DNA from: Stygiobacter sp. RIFOXYC2_FULL_38_25
Lineage (GTDB): Bacteria > Bacteroidota > Ignavibacteria > Ignavibacteriales > Melioribacteraceae
Assembly: GCA_001803165.1 (NCBI GenBank)
Contig: MHAZ01000004.1
Coordinates: 124,001-188,000 of the forward strand
Direction: 5' to 3'
DNA: 64,000 nucleotides
In this document: one piece after another, positions 34,119-43,468 of the stretch
Layout of the letters: each line of letters starts with the position of its first letter
How positions within the stretch are numbered: the first letter of the stretch is position 1
Notes under the pieces: generated by a model
The model's database searches: none
Told to the model about the DNA's origin: nothing
The model's input: the letters and a program-made list of their open reading frames with translations, nothing else
Position numbers and translations under genes: made by a program

Positions 34119-36131
34119 TTACTTCCAATCATCAGTCCTGAATGAAGAAGCCGGCAATCCGGAACCATTAAATAATGTTCCCTCCTCAATATTACTCCAG
34201 CAATATCTTACTGACTTCGGTTCTTTAACATTCGGTGAAGACACGACCAAATTTTTACCCTTTATCTCAACGATTGCGTCTGTAAAAAGTTTATCATCTC
34301 CGGTAATTAGAAAATTATTTTTCCCATCTCTTAATTTTATTTCAAGTTTATCGGCATAATCAAAAGATAAAATCATTTTACCGTTTTCAACTTTTGCTGA
34401 TTTGTAAATTGGTCCAGACACAACAACTTTCTTTGCGTAATCTTTAGCCAGCGCCCAACGTGCTAATCTTTCTCCAACATCTTTTTTATTTCCCGGATGA
34501 ACATTTTCAATTGTACCAATATCCATTGTTACAGCCATTCCGGTTTTAGGAACAGACAAAGTTTGCAATTGTGCTTCGCGAAGCAGCTGCGAGCTTGTTT
34601 CTTCGCCATAATTGAAAGGCGCTATTTGAGTATAGTAAAATGATAATTGATTGTTCCAGTCTCTTCTCCAGTTATTTATCATCATTGGAAAAACTTTTTT
34701 GTAGAGTTCGGCATCGCCGGTATTAGATTCACCTTGATACCAAATTGCGCCACGCAGATTATACGGAATCAGCGGCGATATCATAGCATTGTAAAGAGTT
34801 GTAGGCATGTACGCCGAAATTTCTATCGAAAGTTTTGGTCGGTTCAAATATTCAAGATTGTTGGCGCTAAACAAATAAAACATACCGTTTCTATATTCTG
34901 CAACCGGAAGATATTTCCAGCTTCCTCCAATAGAGATTGATTCGGCAGTGCCTCTCAAATGTAAACGGAACTTATCGGCGCTTCCATACATTCCGCCTCC
35001 GCCCTGGTTATCAATAACTCTTACTGCAATTGAAAGATTTTTTTGCTTAACTAATTCTGCCGGAATTATATGGTTTCGTTCAACTTGCCAATATCCCGGT
35101 TCTTCAAATCCGCCAACTTTTACTCCATCAACATAAGCAGCATCCATATCATCAATAGGTCCCAAGGAAAGAATCAAATCTTTGTTCAGCCAGGTTTCCG
35201 GAACTTCAATTTGCTTTCTAAACCAAAGCGCACCATCAAAATTTTCAAGACCAATTTTATCCCAGTTGGCAGGCATATCAATAGCAGGCCATTTTGAATC
35301 ATCATAATTAACTATTGAACATTCATTGTCTTTCAGATCAATTTTACTCCAAATTACTTCAGAATAATTTTGGCTAATATCTATCTGCGGAAGTTGATTT
35401 AACCATACATTCAATCTTTCATATTCTTCTTTACTGTTGGCATATTTTTCTAACATTTCTTTGTACTTAGGAATTGCAGATAAATCAGTGCTGCTTGTCC
35501 AAGCCTCAGCCGGAGTTCCGCCCCAACTTGAATGTATTAATCCGATTGGAATATTTAGTTCTTGCATTAATTTCTTTCCAAAGAAAAAAGCAGTAGCACT
35601 AAATGATGCCGCATTCTCCGGAGTACATTCATTCCATGTTCCTTCACAATCTTTTTCCGGCTTGCTTGATGCTGCACGCGTTACAGTAAAAAGTCTCAAG
35701 TTTGGGTAATTTGCAGCCGGAATTTCTTTTGCAGCACCATGAATTGTATCTGCCGGAGGCCAGCCGGCTAAAGGCATTTCCATATTTGATTGACCGGAAC
35801 AAAGCCACACTTCACCTATCAATACGTTTTTATAAGTTATCGATTCGTCTCGGCAAGAAACTGATAAGTCAAATGGTCCACCGGCTTTTGGCGTTTTAAT
35901 TTTCGCTAACCAGGTACCATCTTCTTTGGATTTTACGGAAACACTTTTTCCCCAACTCGCTTTAAGAACAACTTTCTGATTTGCTTCCGCAGTACCCCAA
36001 ACGGCGGCATCAGTTTTCTGTTGCAGAACCATGTTGTCTGAAAAGATAACCGGAAGTTTTAGTTTTGATATTTCTCTTTGACCAAATACTGTTGTAATTG
36101 AAATCATAATAAGAATAAATAGTTTTTTCAT
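34119..36131 (-). CDS. Secreted sialate O-acetylesterase-like SGNH hydrolase
   Basis: The protein has 670 residues with a signal peptide (cut near TVFGQ). The SGNH motif LCSGQSNMEM (Ser114) and the later AIWYQGESN block match the sialate O-acetylesterase family, and an inserted galactose-binding-like beta domain (ALWFRKQIEVPETW ... region 250-400) splits it, as usual in this family. It removes acetyl esters from sugars; in bacteria without sialic acid metabolism it more probably acts on acetylated hemicellulose. It lies between GH5 and an aldo/keto reductase on one strand, an operon for deacetylating and cutting polysaccharide. Confidence 0.92.
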   Translation of the reverse strand: MKKLFILIMISITTVFGQREISKLKLPVIFSDNMVLQQKTDAAVWGTAEANQKVVLKASWGKSVSVKSKEDGTWLAKIKTPKAGGPFDLSVSCRDESITYKNVLIGEVWLCSGQSNMEMPLAGWPPADTIHGAAKEIPAANYPNLRLFTVTRAASSKPEKDCEGTWNECTPENAASFSATAFFFGKKLMQELNIPIGLIHSSWGGTPAEAWTSSTDLSAIPKYKEMLEKYANSKEEYERLNVWLNQLPQIDISQNYSEVIWSKIDLKDNECSIVNYDDSKWPAIDMPANWDKIGLENFDGALWFRKQIEVPETWLNKDLILSLGPIDDMDAAYVDGVKVGGFEEPGYWQVERNHIIPAELVKQKNLSIAVRVIDNQGGGGMYGSADKFRLHLRGTAESISIGGSWKYLPVAEYRNGMFYLFSANNLEYLNRPKLSIEISAYMPTTLYNAMISPLIPYNLRGAIWYQGESNTGDAELYKKVFPMMINNWRRDWNNQLSFYYTQIAPFNYGEETSSQLLREAQLQTLSVPKTGMAVTMDIGTIENVHPGNKKDVGERLARWALAKDYAKKVVVSGPIYKSAKVENGKMILSFDYADKLEIKLRDGKNNFLITGDDKLFTDAIVEIKGKNLVVSSPNVKEPKSVRYCWSNIEEGTLFNGSGLPASSFRTDDWK

Positions 36132-36164
36132 CGTTAGACCTTTTTATTTTCTGTACCAAAAAAA

Positions 36165-37529
36165 TTATTTCGTATTTGAAGATTCCGGTTTTGCAATTGG
36201 AAATGCTTTATCACGTAATGTATTCATTTGCTCACTGTTCGTTTTAAGTATATCTATTGTTGATTGATCTGAATTAAAAACGGTATTCAATCCTTGCGGC
36301 TCATGCGGAGGATCGCCAACAAAGGGATCACCTTTTTGCCAAACATTGTCTTGATTTTTCCCTCTACCTTCACCGCCCCAAGCCCAAAAGTTTGCACCGG
36401 CAATCGGCGCTCCGGCAGATGCGCTATCACGAACCACGTTTAACATAATTTTATAATACTTATCCCGATACTCTGTTGATGAGTTTGGATCGCAACTTTC
36501 TAAATTGCGTCCCAAGCCAAATTCTTCCATTGTAACCGGCTTATTTAGAAGCCGGGCAAACTTCATGTGTTTGTTAAAATAATCCAGCGCGTTTGCTTCC
36601 GCAGTCGGGAAAGTCGCTTCCGGATGTTTGGCATCGTACCATTCCCAGTTCTTAGCCCAAACATGAAATGTTGCATAATCTATAAATTTACTTTCGTGAG
36701 CTTTGATGTAAACGCTGTCTCTTTGCAAAGAACCGATAACGCCTTCGCTTCCGGTTGTTACTAAATGATTCGGGTCAATTGATTTTATGTACTGCGCAGT
36801 TTGATCAATCCAATTGCAAAAAGCATTTATGTTATTCGCTAAACTACTCGCCTGCCCGGGACGCGGTTCATTTGCCAACTGCCAAGCCATTATTGTAGGG
36901 TCTTCGGAATAATAATCTCCGGTAAATTTATTTTGCCTTGTAATAATTTTTAAAATGAAATTTCTGAATAGTTCGTTCCCCTTTTCGTTGGAATAAAAAC
37001 TCGCAGTATAATTCATGAAATCGCCCCACCGATTAGTTTGAACATAAGGATCAATAGCCTCGCCAAAATTTGTCCAGTTATTGTATGCTGCAAAACCGCC
37101 GGACCATTCCCAGTAATTATTAAGCAGCACTACTGCATGCATATTACGCTTACGCATTTCTGCAAGAAGAAAATCGAGTCCCTCTAAAAGCTGATCGTTG
37201 TAAACACCCGGTTCAATTTGAATTGTTGGCTGAAGCGATTTCTTGATGTAAGATGTTTCCGAGCCGGCAAGAATTCTCAGATTAGTAACACCAATCGCTT
37301 GAAGATTATCCAGCTCTCTGATTAATCTTTCACGGTCTCCAAACTCATCTGATGCGCCAAGATAGCATCCATACCAAAGATTAGTACCAACAAAGTAATA
37401 GGGCTTTCCATCAAGTTCGAATTGGGTTCCCCTCACTCTTATAAATTTTGATTCTGTAATGTTCATAGCCGAACATCCTTGTAAATAAAAAGTAGTTAAA
37501 AGTGTTACAATCAGAATGATTCTCTTCAT
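36165..37529 (-). CDS. Lipoprotein GH5 (mannanase-like) glycoside hydrolase
   Basis: The protein has 454 residues. The signal peptide has a lipobox LQGC (Cys19), so it is lipid anchored. The family 5 barrel has the acid/base Glu in WQLANEP (E221) and the nucleophile in VTMEEFG (E336). YFVGTNLWYGCYLG and the overall layout resemble endo-beta-1,4-mannanases (GH5_7). It would cut mannans outside the cell. It is the first of three genes (GH5, deacetylating esterase, aldo/keto reductase), 33 bases from the next. Mannan rather than another glucan is inferred from resemblance only. Confidence 0.9.
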   Translation of the reverse strand: MKRIILIVTLLTTFYLQGCSAMNITESKFIRVRGTQFELDGKPYYFVGTNLWYGCYLGASDEFGDRERLIRELDNLQAIGVTNLRILAGSETSYIKKSLQPTIQIEPGVYNDQLLEGLDFLLAEMRKRNMHAVVLLNNYWEWSGGFAAYNNWTNFGEAIDPYVQTNRWGDFMNYTASFYSNEKGNELFRNFILKIITRQNKFTGDYYSEDPTIMAWQLANEPRPGQASSLANNINAFCNWIDQTAQYIKSIDPNHLVTTGSEGVIGSLQRDSVYIKAHESKFIDYATFHVWAKNWEWYDAKHPEATFPTAEANALDYFNKHMKFARLLNKPVTMEEFGLGRNLESCDPNSSTEYRDKYYKIMLNVVRDSASAGAPIAGANFWAWGGEGRGKNQDNVWQKGDPFVGDPPHEPQGLNTVFNSDQSTIDILKTNSEQMNTLRDKAFPIAKPESSNTK

Positions 37530-37674
37530 AATTCCTCAACATAATTCAAACGAAATTTTGTTTTTGCGGAAAACATTTGATTTACTAACAATAAACTTAG
37601 ACAGATAAATGCGAATTACAAATTGAGACTTCAGAAAAAATTAAAACAAAAGGACTCCAACTAAACTAAATAGA

Positions 37675-37710
37675 ACACTGATGACACGGATTTGGCAGAT
37701 TCTCACTGAT
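37675..37710. repeat. Copy of the ACACTGATGAC repeat
   Basis: This 36-base segment matches 1671-1706 at 29 positions. Here it stands in the gap between the GH5 and thioredoxin genes without the outer arms of the other copy. Confidence 0.75.
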
Positions 37711-37823
37711 TATAATCAGCGCTCATCTTTTATTTTTTAGAAGTTTCTAATTATTAAAACTCATTCAACTTTTCACAAATTCTTTTAATAATTTAACCAA
37801 GGCAAACAACAAAAGGAATGTTT

Positions 37824-38489
37824 ATGAACCGGAAGCTGACTTCAATTTTATTTTTATTCACTTTTTCGTTTGGAATAATTTCCGCTCAAGATACTAAACC
37901 GCTCCAAGCTGACGATATAATGAAGAGCGCTTACAAACAAGCTAATGATGAGAGCAAAAATGTCTTATTAATCTTTCACGCTTCTTGGTGCAGTTGGTGC
38001 AAACGTTTAGACAAAGCGATGAACTCCGATGAACTGAAGAAAATTTTTGAAGACAATTATGTTATCACACATCTTGATGTACTTGAACGAAACGAAAAAA
38101 TTGACTTGCTTGAAAATCCGGGTGGTAAAAAATTTATGGCAAAGCTTGGCGGAGAGAAATCCGGTTTACCTTTTTACGCTTTCTTAGATTCCGATGGCAA
38201 GATGATTTCGAATTCCAATGTAATGGATAAAGAATCAAACATTGGTTATCCCGGCAGCGAAGAAGAGATTGAGACGTTCGGTAAACTACTTAAATCATCA
38301 GCCAAGAATTTGAGCGATGAGCAGTTTACGGCAATAGTGGATTATTTAAAAGCTAACGCCCCTAAACCAAGAGCGAGTACTTCCAATATGCCAGTGGTGA
38401 AACCCGATTCCTTGTTAAAATCAAATATGCAAGTGCTTAAACCGGACTCTTCAAAAGCATCTAACATGCCGGTGATAAAAAAGAATTAA
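37824..38489 (+). CDS. Exported thioredoxin-family protein with C-terminal repeats
   Basis: The protein has 221 residues with a signal peptide (cut near IISAQ). The redox motif ASWCSWCKRLDK (CSWC) and the following helix match thioredoxin-like proteins of the DsbD-C/YyaL-linked type. The tail carries three near-copies of SNMPVVKPDS (SNMPVVKPDS, SNMQVLKPDS, SNMPVIKKN). I prefer ATG 37824 because AAAAGG lies 7 bases before it, whereas it abuts the ATG at 37818. A good terminator follows. Likely envelope disulfide exchange. Confidence 0.87.
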   Translation: MNRKLTSILFLFTFSFGIISAQDTKPLQADDIMKSAYKQANDESKNVLLIFHASWCSWCKRLDKAMNSDELKKIFEDNYVITHLDVLERNEKIDLLENPGGKKFMAKLGGEKSGLPFYAFLDSDGKMISNSNVMDKESNIGYPGSEEEIETFGKLLKSSAKNLSDEQFTAIVDYLKANAPKPRASTSNMPVVKPDSLLKSNMQVLKPDSSKASNMPVIKKN

Positions 38490-38513
38490 CTTTTTGCTCT
38501 GAATGATATTTTT

Positions 38514-38541
38514 TAGCCTCGCAAACAGCGGGGCTTTTTTG
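38514..38541 (+). terminator. Rho-independent terminator of the thioredoxin gene
   Basis: An eight-base stem AGCCTCGC / GCGGGGCT (one T-G pair) with an AAACA loop followed by six T. It falls inside the upstream part of the MATE reading frame, which argues that the MATE start is further downstream. Confidence 0.8.
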
Positions 38542-38574
38542 TTTAGTAAAATCTTAACTTTGCCCCTAACATTT

Positions 38575-39912
38575 TTGAAAAAAACATTGCAGATAAAAGA
38601 ACACATAAAAGAAACAGTAAAGCTTGCTATCCCAATTTCGTTTGGTCAACTCGGTCACGTTATGATGGGAGTTGTGGATAGTATGATGGTAGGACGAATT
38701 GGAACCGCACAACTTGCAGCTTCTGCGCTTGTAAACGGTTTATTCTTTTTGGTTCTTGTGATTGGAATTGGCGTTTCGATGGCAGCTACTCCTCTAATTT
38801 CTATGGCAAAGGGCGCGCAAAAATTTGATGACTGCGGTAAAACTTTAAGTCATTCTCTGGTTGTTAATTTTTCTTTCTCAATTATCCTAACAGTTTTAAC
38901 ATTTGGGATGACATATGTTATTCCACATCTCAATCAGCCGAAAGAGGTTGTTGCAGAAGCAATACCGTTTATGCAAGTGCTTTCATTTTCGGTAATCCCA
39001 TTTATGCTGTTCCAATCTTACCGGCAATTTTTGGAGGGACTATCAATTCCTAATCCTCCAATGGTGATTGTTTTGCTGGCAAATCTCCTAAATGCTTTTC
39101 TCAATTGGATTTTTATTTACGGAAATTTTGGAGCTCCTTCACTGGGATTATTCGGCTCCGGAATTTCGACAACAGTAACACGATGGATTATGGCATTTGC
39201 TCTTATCCTTTTTGTAATCAACTACAAAAAAGTTAAACAATACAATCCCCGCATAAGCATTTCTTCTCTTGATATTAGTTTGATTCGTAAATTAATCAGC
39301 ATTGGTTTACCGAGCGGCTTTCAATATTTTCTTGAAGTTGGAGCGTTTGGTTTTGCCGCAATTATGATTGGCTGGATTGGCAGCCACCAGCTCGCGGCTC
39401 ATCAAATTGCAATAAACCTCGCTTCAATTACTTACATGATTATCCTCGGAATTTCCGCCGCCGGCACAATCCGCGTTGGTGGATTTCTTGGCGAAAACAA
39501 CTGGATAAAAGTTCGTTATGCCGGTTTTACGTCGCTCGGAATTTCTGTAGCAATTATGTTTTGTTTTGGAATTTCATTTATCATTTTCAAAACAACTCTC
39601 ACAAAATTTTATGTTAACGACAGCGAAGTTATTAGTATTGCCTCACAACTTTTAATTGTAGCCGCATTGTTCCAAATCTTCGATGGAATGCAGGCAACCG
39701 GCGTTGGCATTCTACGCGGTTTATCTGATGTCAAAGTTCCATTAGTTATTTCACTTTTTGCGTATTGGATTATCGGAATTCCGGTCGGCGCTTTGCTTGG
39801 TTTTTATTTCAAACTCGGCGCAGTTGGAGTTTGGATTGGTTTGCTAATCGGGCTTGCGCTTATAGGTATAACATTATTATTCCGCTTTCGATATAAAACT
39901 AAACACCACTGA
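38575..39912 (+). CDS. MATE-family multidrug/Na+ efflux transporter
   Basis: The protein has 445-469 residues depending on the start, with about 12 hydrophobic helices. SFGQLGHVMMGVVDSMMVGRIG and the FQxFxEGLSIPNPPM segment are MATE hallmarks. It exports cationic compounds using a Na+ or H+ gradient. The frame is open from 38503, but a terminator hairpin (38514-38541) occupies that part, and the sequence from TTG 38575 reads LKKTLQIKEHIKETVKL, a typical MATE N-terminus. A TAACTTTG motif at 38555-38562 resembles the Bacteroidota -7 box. I give the TTG start, with 38503 as the long alternative. Confidence 0.85.
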   Translation: MKKTLQIKEHIKETVKLAIPISFGQLGHVMMGVVDSMMVGRIGTAQLAASALVNGLFFLVLVIGIGVSMAATPLISMAKGAQKFDDCGKTLSHSLVVNFSFSIILTVLTFGMTYVIPHLNQPKEVVAEAIPFMQVLSFSVIPFMLFQSYRQFLEGLSIPNPPMVIVLLANLLNAFLNWIFIYGNFGAPSLGLFGSGISTTVTRWIMAFALILFVINYKKVKQYNPRISISSLDISLIRKLISIGLPSGFQYFLEVGAFGFAAIMIGWIGSHQLAAHQIAINLASITYMIILGISAAGTIRVGGFLGENNWIKVRYAGFTSLGISVAIMFCFGISFIIFKTTLTKFYVNDSEVISIASQLLIVAALFQIFDGMQATGVGILRGLSDVKVPLVISLFAYWIIGIPVGALLGFYFKLGAVGVWIGLLIGLALIGITLLFRFRYKTKHH

Positions 39913-39974
39913 TAGACTTCATCATCTAAAATTATTTATATCTTTGAGCGCCAAAATTTAGAAAGAAAGGTTTG

Positions 39975-40892
39975 ATGAAAAGGATTGCCCCGCTTCTTGT
40001 AATAACCGCCGCATCGCTCTGGGGAATAGATGGCATTATACTTCGTCCGGCACTTTATAGTTTGCCTGTACCACTCGTGGTATTAATCGAAAGCGGTATT
40101 GTAGCAATTATTCTTTCTCCAATCTTCTTTAGAAAATTTGCAGAGATTAAAACTCTCACTAGAAAAGATTGGCTCTCTTTCATCGGTGTTGGTTTACTTG
40201 GCGGTGCAATTGGAACTATGGCAATTACCAAAGCTCTTTTCTATGTGAACTTTGTAAATCTTTCTGTTGTGATACTAATACAAAAACTTCAGCCGGTTTT
40301 TGCTCTTGGACTCGCTGCATTACTTCTTAAAGAACGCCTGCCAAAGATTTTTTTCTTGTGGGCTGGGCTCGCAATCACCGGTGCGTACTTTATGACTTTT
40401 GGTTTAACGCTTCCAAATTTTTCAACCGGAGACAAAACAATTATTGCCGCGGCTTTATCACTTGTTGCCGCAATAAGTTTTGGCTCTTCAACTGTTTTAA
40501 GTAAACTTGCACTAAAAAATGCCGGATTTGAACTTGGAACATATTTACGGTTTCTAATTTCGGCAGCAATAATGTTAATAATTGCCTCTACATTTGGTGA
40601 TGTAACAAAGATTGGTGAAGTTTCAGCAACACAGTGGGGAGTTTTTTTATTGATTGCATTTACAACCGGCGGCGCGGCAATCTTTCTATACTATTTTGGA
40701 TTGAAGAAAATTTCTGCTTCAGTTGCAACTATCTGCGAACTTGCTTTCCCGCTCACTGCCGTTGTACTTGATTACATAGTGAGAGGAACTGTTCTAACAT
40801 TTATTCAATGGCTCGGCGTTGCGATATTAATCTTCAGTATCATCAAAGTAAGCGGAATAACATTTTCCAACGAGCAAGCCAGAAGCAATTAA
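39975..40892 (+). CDS. EamA-family (DMT) transporter
   Basis: The protein has 305 residues with ten predicted helices in two EamA halves. Motifs include ASLWGIDGIILRP and, in the second half, AISFGSSTVLSKLALKNAG with a conserved late AVVLDYIVRGT segment. Members export metabolites such as amino acids or nucleosides. I chose ATG 39975 with AAAGG upstream. A TATCTTTG motif at 39939-39946 resembles a Bacteroidota -7 promoter box. The 3' end overlaps the convergent NTF2-like gene by 4 bases. Confidence 0.88.
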   Translation: MKRIAPLLVITAASLWGIDGIILRPALYSLPVPLVVLIESGIVAIILSPIFFRKFAEIKTLTRKDWLSFIGVGLLGGAIGTMAITKALFYVNFVNLSVVILIQKLQPVFALGLAALLLKERLPKIFFLWAGLAITGAYFMTFGLTLPNFSTGDKTIIAAALSLVAAISFGSSTVLSKLALKNAGFELGTYLRFLISAAIMLIIASTFGDVTKIGEVSATQWGVFLLIAFTTGGAAIFLYYFGLKKISASVATICELAFPLTAVVLDYIVRGTVLTFIQWLGVAILIFSIIKVSGITFSNEQARSN

Positions 40893-41737
40893 TCTTTCGG
40901 CTTTTCGTTCCAAACTTCAATTGTAATTTTCCAATCGTCCTTTTGCTTCTGCCAAACTCTCAGGTAATAATTTTCTTTCTCTGCTTCAGTCGCAGCATCT
41001 TGAAGAGTGACTGTTCCATAAGCATATAGAAAATCATCGGCTGAAGAAACTCCCCCATCAATCACCTTATACTTTGCAGCGCCGGATAAATTCTTAGAAA
41101 AATAATCACCAATATTTGCTTCACCATCCATCGGCTGCTGTCCTTCAACTAAAAGTCTTGAACCGGAGGAATATTTATTTATTCTAGCTTGCGGGTTAGA
41201 ACTATCAAAACCTTCTTCAACCAATTTCATTTTTGATTTGCTGCCAAGTTCTGTCAACTTAGAACTTACTGGCAAATCCAATTTTTCTGTTTTGAAAGGC
41301 GGCACTATTACAGATGGTTTTGGGCTTGAGATTCCAAAGTCAATTAAAAATTTCCATGCGTTATCTTTTTGTTTTCTCCAGACAGTACAAAAATTTCCAA
41401 ACCAAATATCGGCAGAATCACCTTTAGCTTTTCTAAAACTTGCAGGACCTGTTGTGTAACCTATATCTCCGCTCGCAGATATTCCGGCGCGCTCCGGATA
41501 CCAAATCAGCCAGCCATTATTCGGTTTCGATTTCCCTAAAAACTCTTGCCCATTTACCGGATGTGGACGGAATATTATTCCATCATCGGCAATAAAAGCT
41601 AAGAATGCTTCTCTAGTAGCATCGTGAGCAGCTTTTTCTGCAAACGCATACTCATGATTCACCATATTAAATAGGTCTATTGACTGAGCTGAGACAAAAG
41701 TCGTCACCATAACCAAAACAAAAAATATTTTTTTCAT
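40889..41737 (-). CDS. Exported NTF2/DUF4440-like protein
   Basis: The protein has 282 residues from the ATG at 41737, with a signal peptide MKKIFFVLVMVTTFVSAQ. A start 12 codons earlier (41773) is possible but would bury this signal. Two similar halves (AFIADDGIIFRP ... IGYTTGPASF and FLYAYGTVTLQDA ... WKITIEVWN) look like tandem NTF2-like (SnoaL/DUF4440) folds. No catalytic residues can be named. The gene converges with the EamA gene. Confidence 0.65.
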   Translation of the reverse strand: MKKIFFVLVMVTTFVSAQSIDLFNMVNHEYAFAEKAAHDATREAFLAFIADDGIIFRPHPVNGQEFLGKSKPNNGWLIWYPERAGISASGDIGYTTGPASFRKAKGDSADIWFGNFCTVWRKQKDNAWKFLIDFGISSPKPSVIVPPFKTEKLDLPVSSKLTELGSKSKMKLVEEGFDSSNPQARINKYSSGSRLLVEGQQPMDGEANIGDYFSKNLSGAAKYKVIDGGVSSADDFLYAYGTVTLQDAATEAEKENYYLRVWQKQKDDWKITIEVWNEKPKD

Positions 41738-41799
41738 ATGCCTACCGAAGTTTGGAGTGAAATTAAACAACAAACAGCAACAGCCAAAGGCAAAAATCT

Positions 41800-42318
41800 T
41801 TACTTAGCTTTTTTCTCAAACTTTATTGAAACAGAGTTTATGCAATAGCGCTGTCCGGTTGGTTTTGGTCCATCATCAAAAACATGTCCAAGATGTCCGC
41901 CGCAATTAGCACACATTACCTCTACGCGGTGCATCCCTAAACTAAAATCATCTTTTGTAATTACGTTCTTGTTGCTAATTACATCACTGAAACTAGGCCA
42001 GCCGCAGCCGGCATCAAATTTTGTATCAGACTCAAAAAGAACTTGTCCGCAGGCAACACATTTGTAAACGCCTTCTTCAAAAGTATTCCAGTACTTTCCG
42101 GTGAATGGACGCTCAGTTCCTTTTTCACGAAGTACTTTGTATTGTTCGTCAGTTAGAGATTCTTTCCATTCTTTATCTGACTTCTCTATTTTTTTATTCA
42201 TGGACTTTCCTTTCTCTGAGGCAGAACTGCCTTTTTTATCTTGAGCAAAAATTAAAACGAAAGCGAAAAGGGATAGGAATCCCAATGCAAAAACTAGTTT
42301 GGGGAATTTGCCGGTCAT
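41800..42318 (-). CDS. msrB: Peptide-methionine (R)-S-oxide reductase with signal peptide
   Basis: The protein has 172 residues. Residues 1-26 are an N-terminal signal or anchor (LVFALGFLSLFAF). The MsrB domain has the zinc pairs CVAC and CANC, CGWPSF, the GHLGHVFDDGP motif and the catalytic Cys in RYCINSVSIKF. It reduces methionine-R-sulfoxide in proteins outside the cytoplasm. No msrA is fused or adjacent. The gene shares strand with the SPOR gene upstream, but 47 bases separate them and co-transcription is possible. Confidence 0.95.
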   Translation of the reverse strand: MTGKFPKLVFALGFLSLFAFVLIFAQDKKGSSASEKGKSMNKKIEKSDKEWKESLTDEQYKVLREKGTERPFTGKYWNTFEEGVYKCVACGQVLFESDTKFDAGCGWPSFSDVISNKNVITKDDFSLGMHRVEVMCANCGGHLGHVFDDGPKPTGQRYCINSVSIKFEKKAK

Positions 42319-42365
42319 AATAACCTTTCTTTTTTGTTAATTTCTAAACTGATACAGGGGAAGTA

Positions 42366-43328
42366 TCATTTTAGTTTCTTTTGATATGCCTCTGTTTCTT
42401 CTATAGAATCGAAGTAGCCGATCCGCACCCGGTACCAAGTTCCGCGCCTTTCATTTACAAACGCTTCTACAATAAAGGCATTGTGTCCTTGTGCTTTAAG
42501 TTTTGTGGCTTCGCTTTCGGCTTTGGCTTTATTCTTCCACGAAGAAACTTGGAATGAATATTTGCCACCTTCACTATATATATTGTTTTTCGGATTTGCT
42601 TCTGCCGCACTGACATCTGCTGCATTTCTTTTTGATGAGAGTGTCTTAAGCGCTTCTTCTTTCTTCTTGGCTAGATTATCAACCACTTTTACAGTTGTAT
42701 CTTTTTCAACCGGCTTTGCAATGATTTCTTTCTTTGAAGAATCTTTTTTAGTCACTTCCGTTTTTGCCGGAGCTTTTACTTCTTTATTTACTTCCGGCTT
42801 AGATGTGATTGTCTCAGTTTTTAGATTTTCCTTTGGTGCCAATTTTTCTAAAGTCTCACGAGTGCGCTCACTTTGACCGCTAAATTCTTTCTCTGCAATT
42901 CCTCTTTCACCTCTATTGATAAATTTCAAGCAATATGAATAAATGTTCGCGACTACTTGATTGCTGTCTATCGGTACGGAAAATGCCTCACCGCCGGTAA
43001 GCCCGGGCAAAGATGATTCCCCTATAATTTTCAATTTGTCATCATAATAAAGTGTGCCCACGGTAGAATACTTTTGCAACCCTAGATTGAAAAGAATTTG
43101 AGATTTTACGCTCGATGCTTTTCCACTAATTGACTCAATCTTTTGAGGAGACTTGAAAATCGTAATACTAAGCACCGAAATCTGATTCTGAAAATGTTTT
43201 ATCGTCGAGGTATCTACAAAGACTTTCTGATCTTCTATATCGAGAATGGTTACCCACTTTGGACCTGGTGTCTGGGCAAAAAGAGATGAGATAACAAAAA
43301 CTATTATTAACAAAGTTATTTTTTTCAT
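42366..43328 (-). CDS. SPOR-domain exported protein
   Basis: The protein has 320 residues with a signal peptide ending near LFAQ. The N-terminal half is a beta-rich domain without a name. Residues about 160-235 are a lysine and glutamate rich linker (KPEVNKEVKAPAKTEVTKKDSSKKEI). The last 75 residues (YSFQVSSWKNKAKAESEATKLKA ... YRVRIGYFDSIEETEAYQKKLK) are a SPOR domain, which binds denuded peptidoglycan at division or wall sites. Likely periplasmic. It is transcribed away from nuoA. Confidence 0.85.
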   Translation of the reverse strand: MKKITLLIIVFVISSLFAQTPGPKWVTILDIEDQKVFVDTSTIKHFQNQISVLSITIFKSPQKIESISGKASSVKSQILFNLGLQKYSTVGTLYYDDKLKIIGESSLPGLTGGEAFSVPIDSNQVVANIYSYCLKFINRGERGIAEKEFSGQSERTRETLEKLAPKENLKTETITSKPEVNKEVKAPAKTEVTKKDSSKKEIIAKPVEKDTTVKVVDNLAKKKEEALKTLSSKRNAADVSAAEANPKNNIYSEGGKYSFQVSSWKNKAKAESEATKLKAQGHNAFIVEAFVNERRGTWYRVRIGYFDSIEETEAYQKKLK

Positions 43329-43416
43329 TTCAGATACAATTTGTTGCCTAAAATTTAAGAAAATTTACTTTTAGATAAACTTTATTAAGAAGTTGTTCCA
43401 AACACGAGAAGATTTC

Positions 43417-43445
43417 TTGACAAAAATACTTGGATGTGCTATTTT
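43417..43445 (+). promoter_or_regulatory. Sigma-70-like promoter of the nuo operon
   Basis: A TTGACA at 43417-43422 and TATTTT at 43440-43445 are separated by exactly 17 bases. The predicted start of transcription would be near 43452, just before the ribosome site AGAAG and the ATG of nuoA at 43469. This excludes the ATG at 43430 that lies inside the promoter. Confidence 0.6.
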
Positions 43446-43468
43446 TTCTGCAACTTTTTAGAAGATAT

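Noticed and set aside
43430-43468. Longer N-terminus of NuoA
   Set aside because: The ATG at 43430 lies inside a well-spaced -35/-10 pair, and the extra residues have no match to the family.
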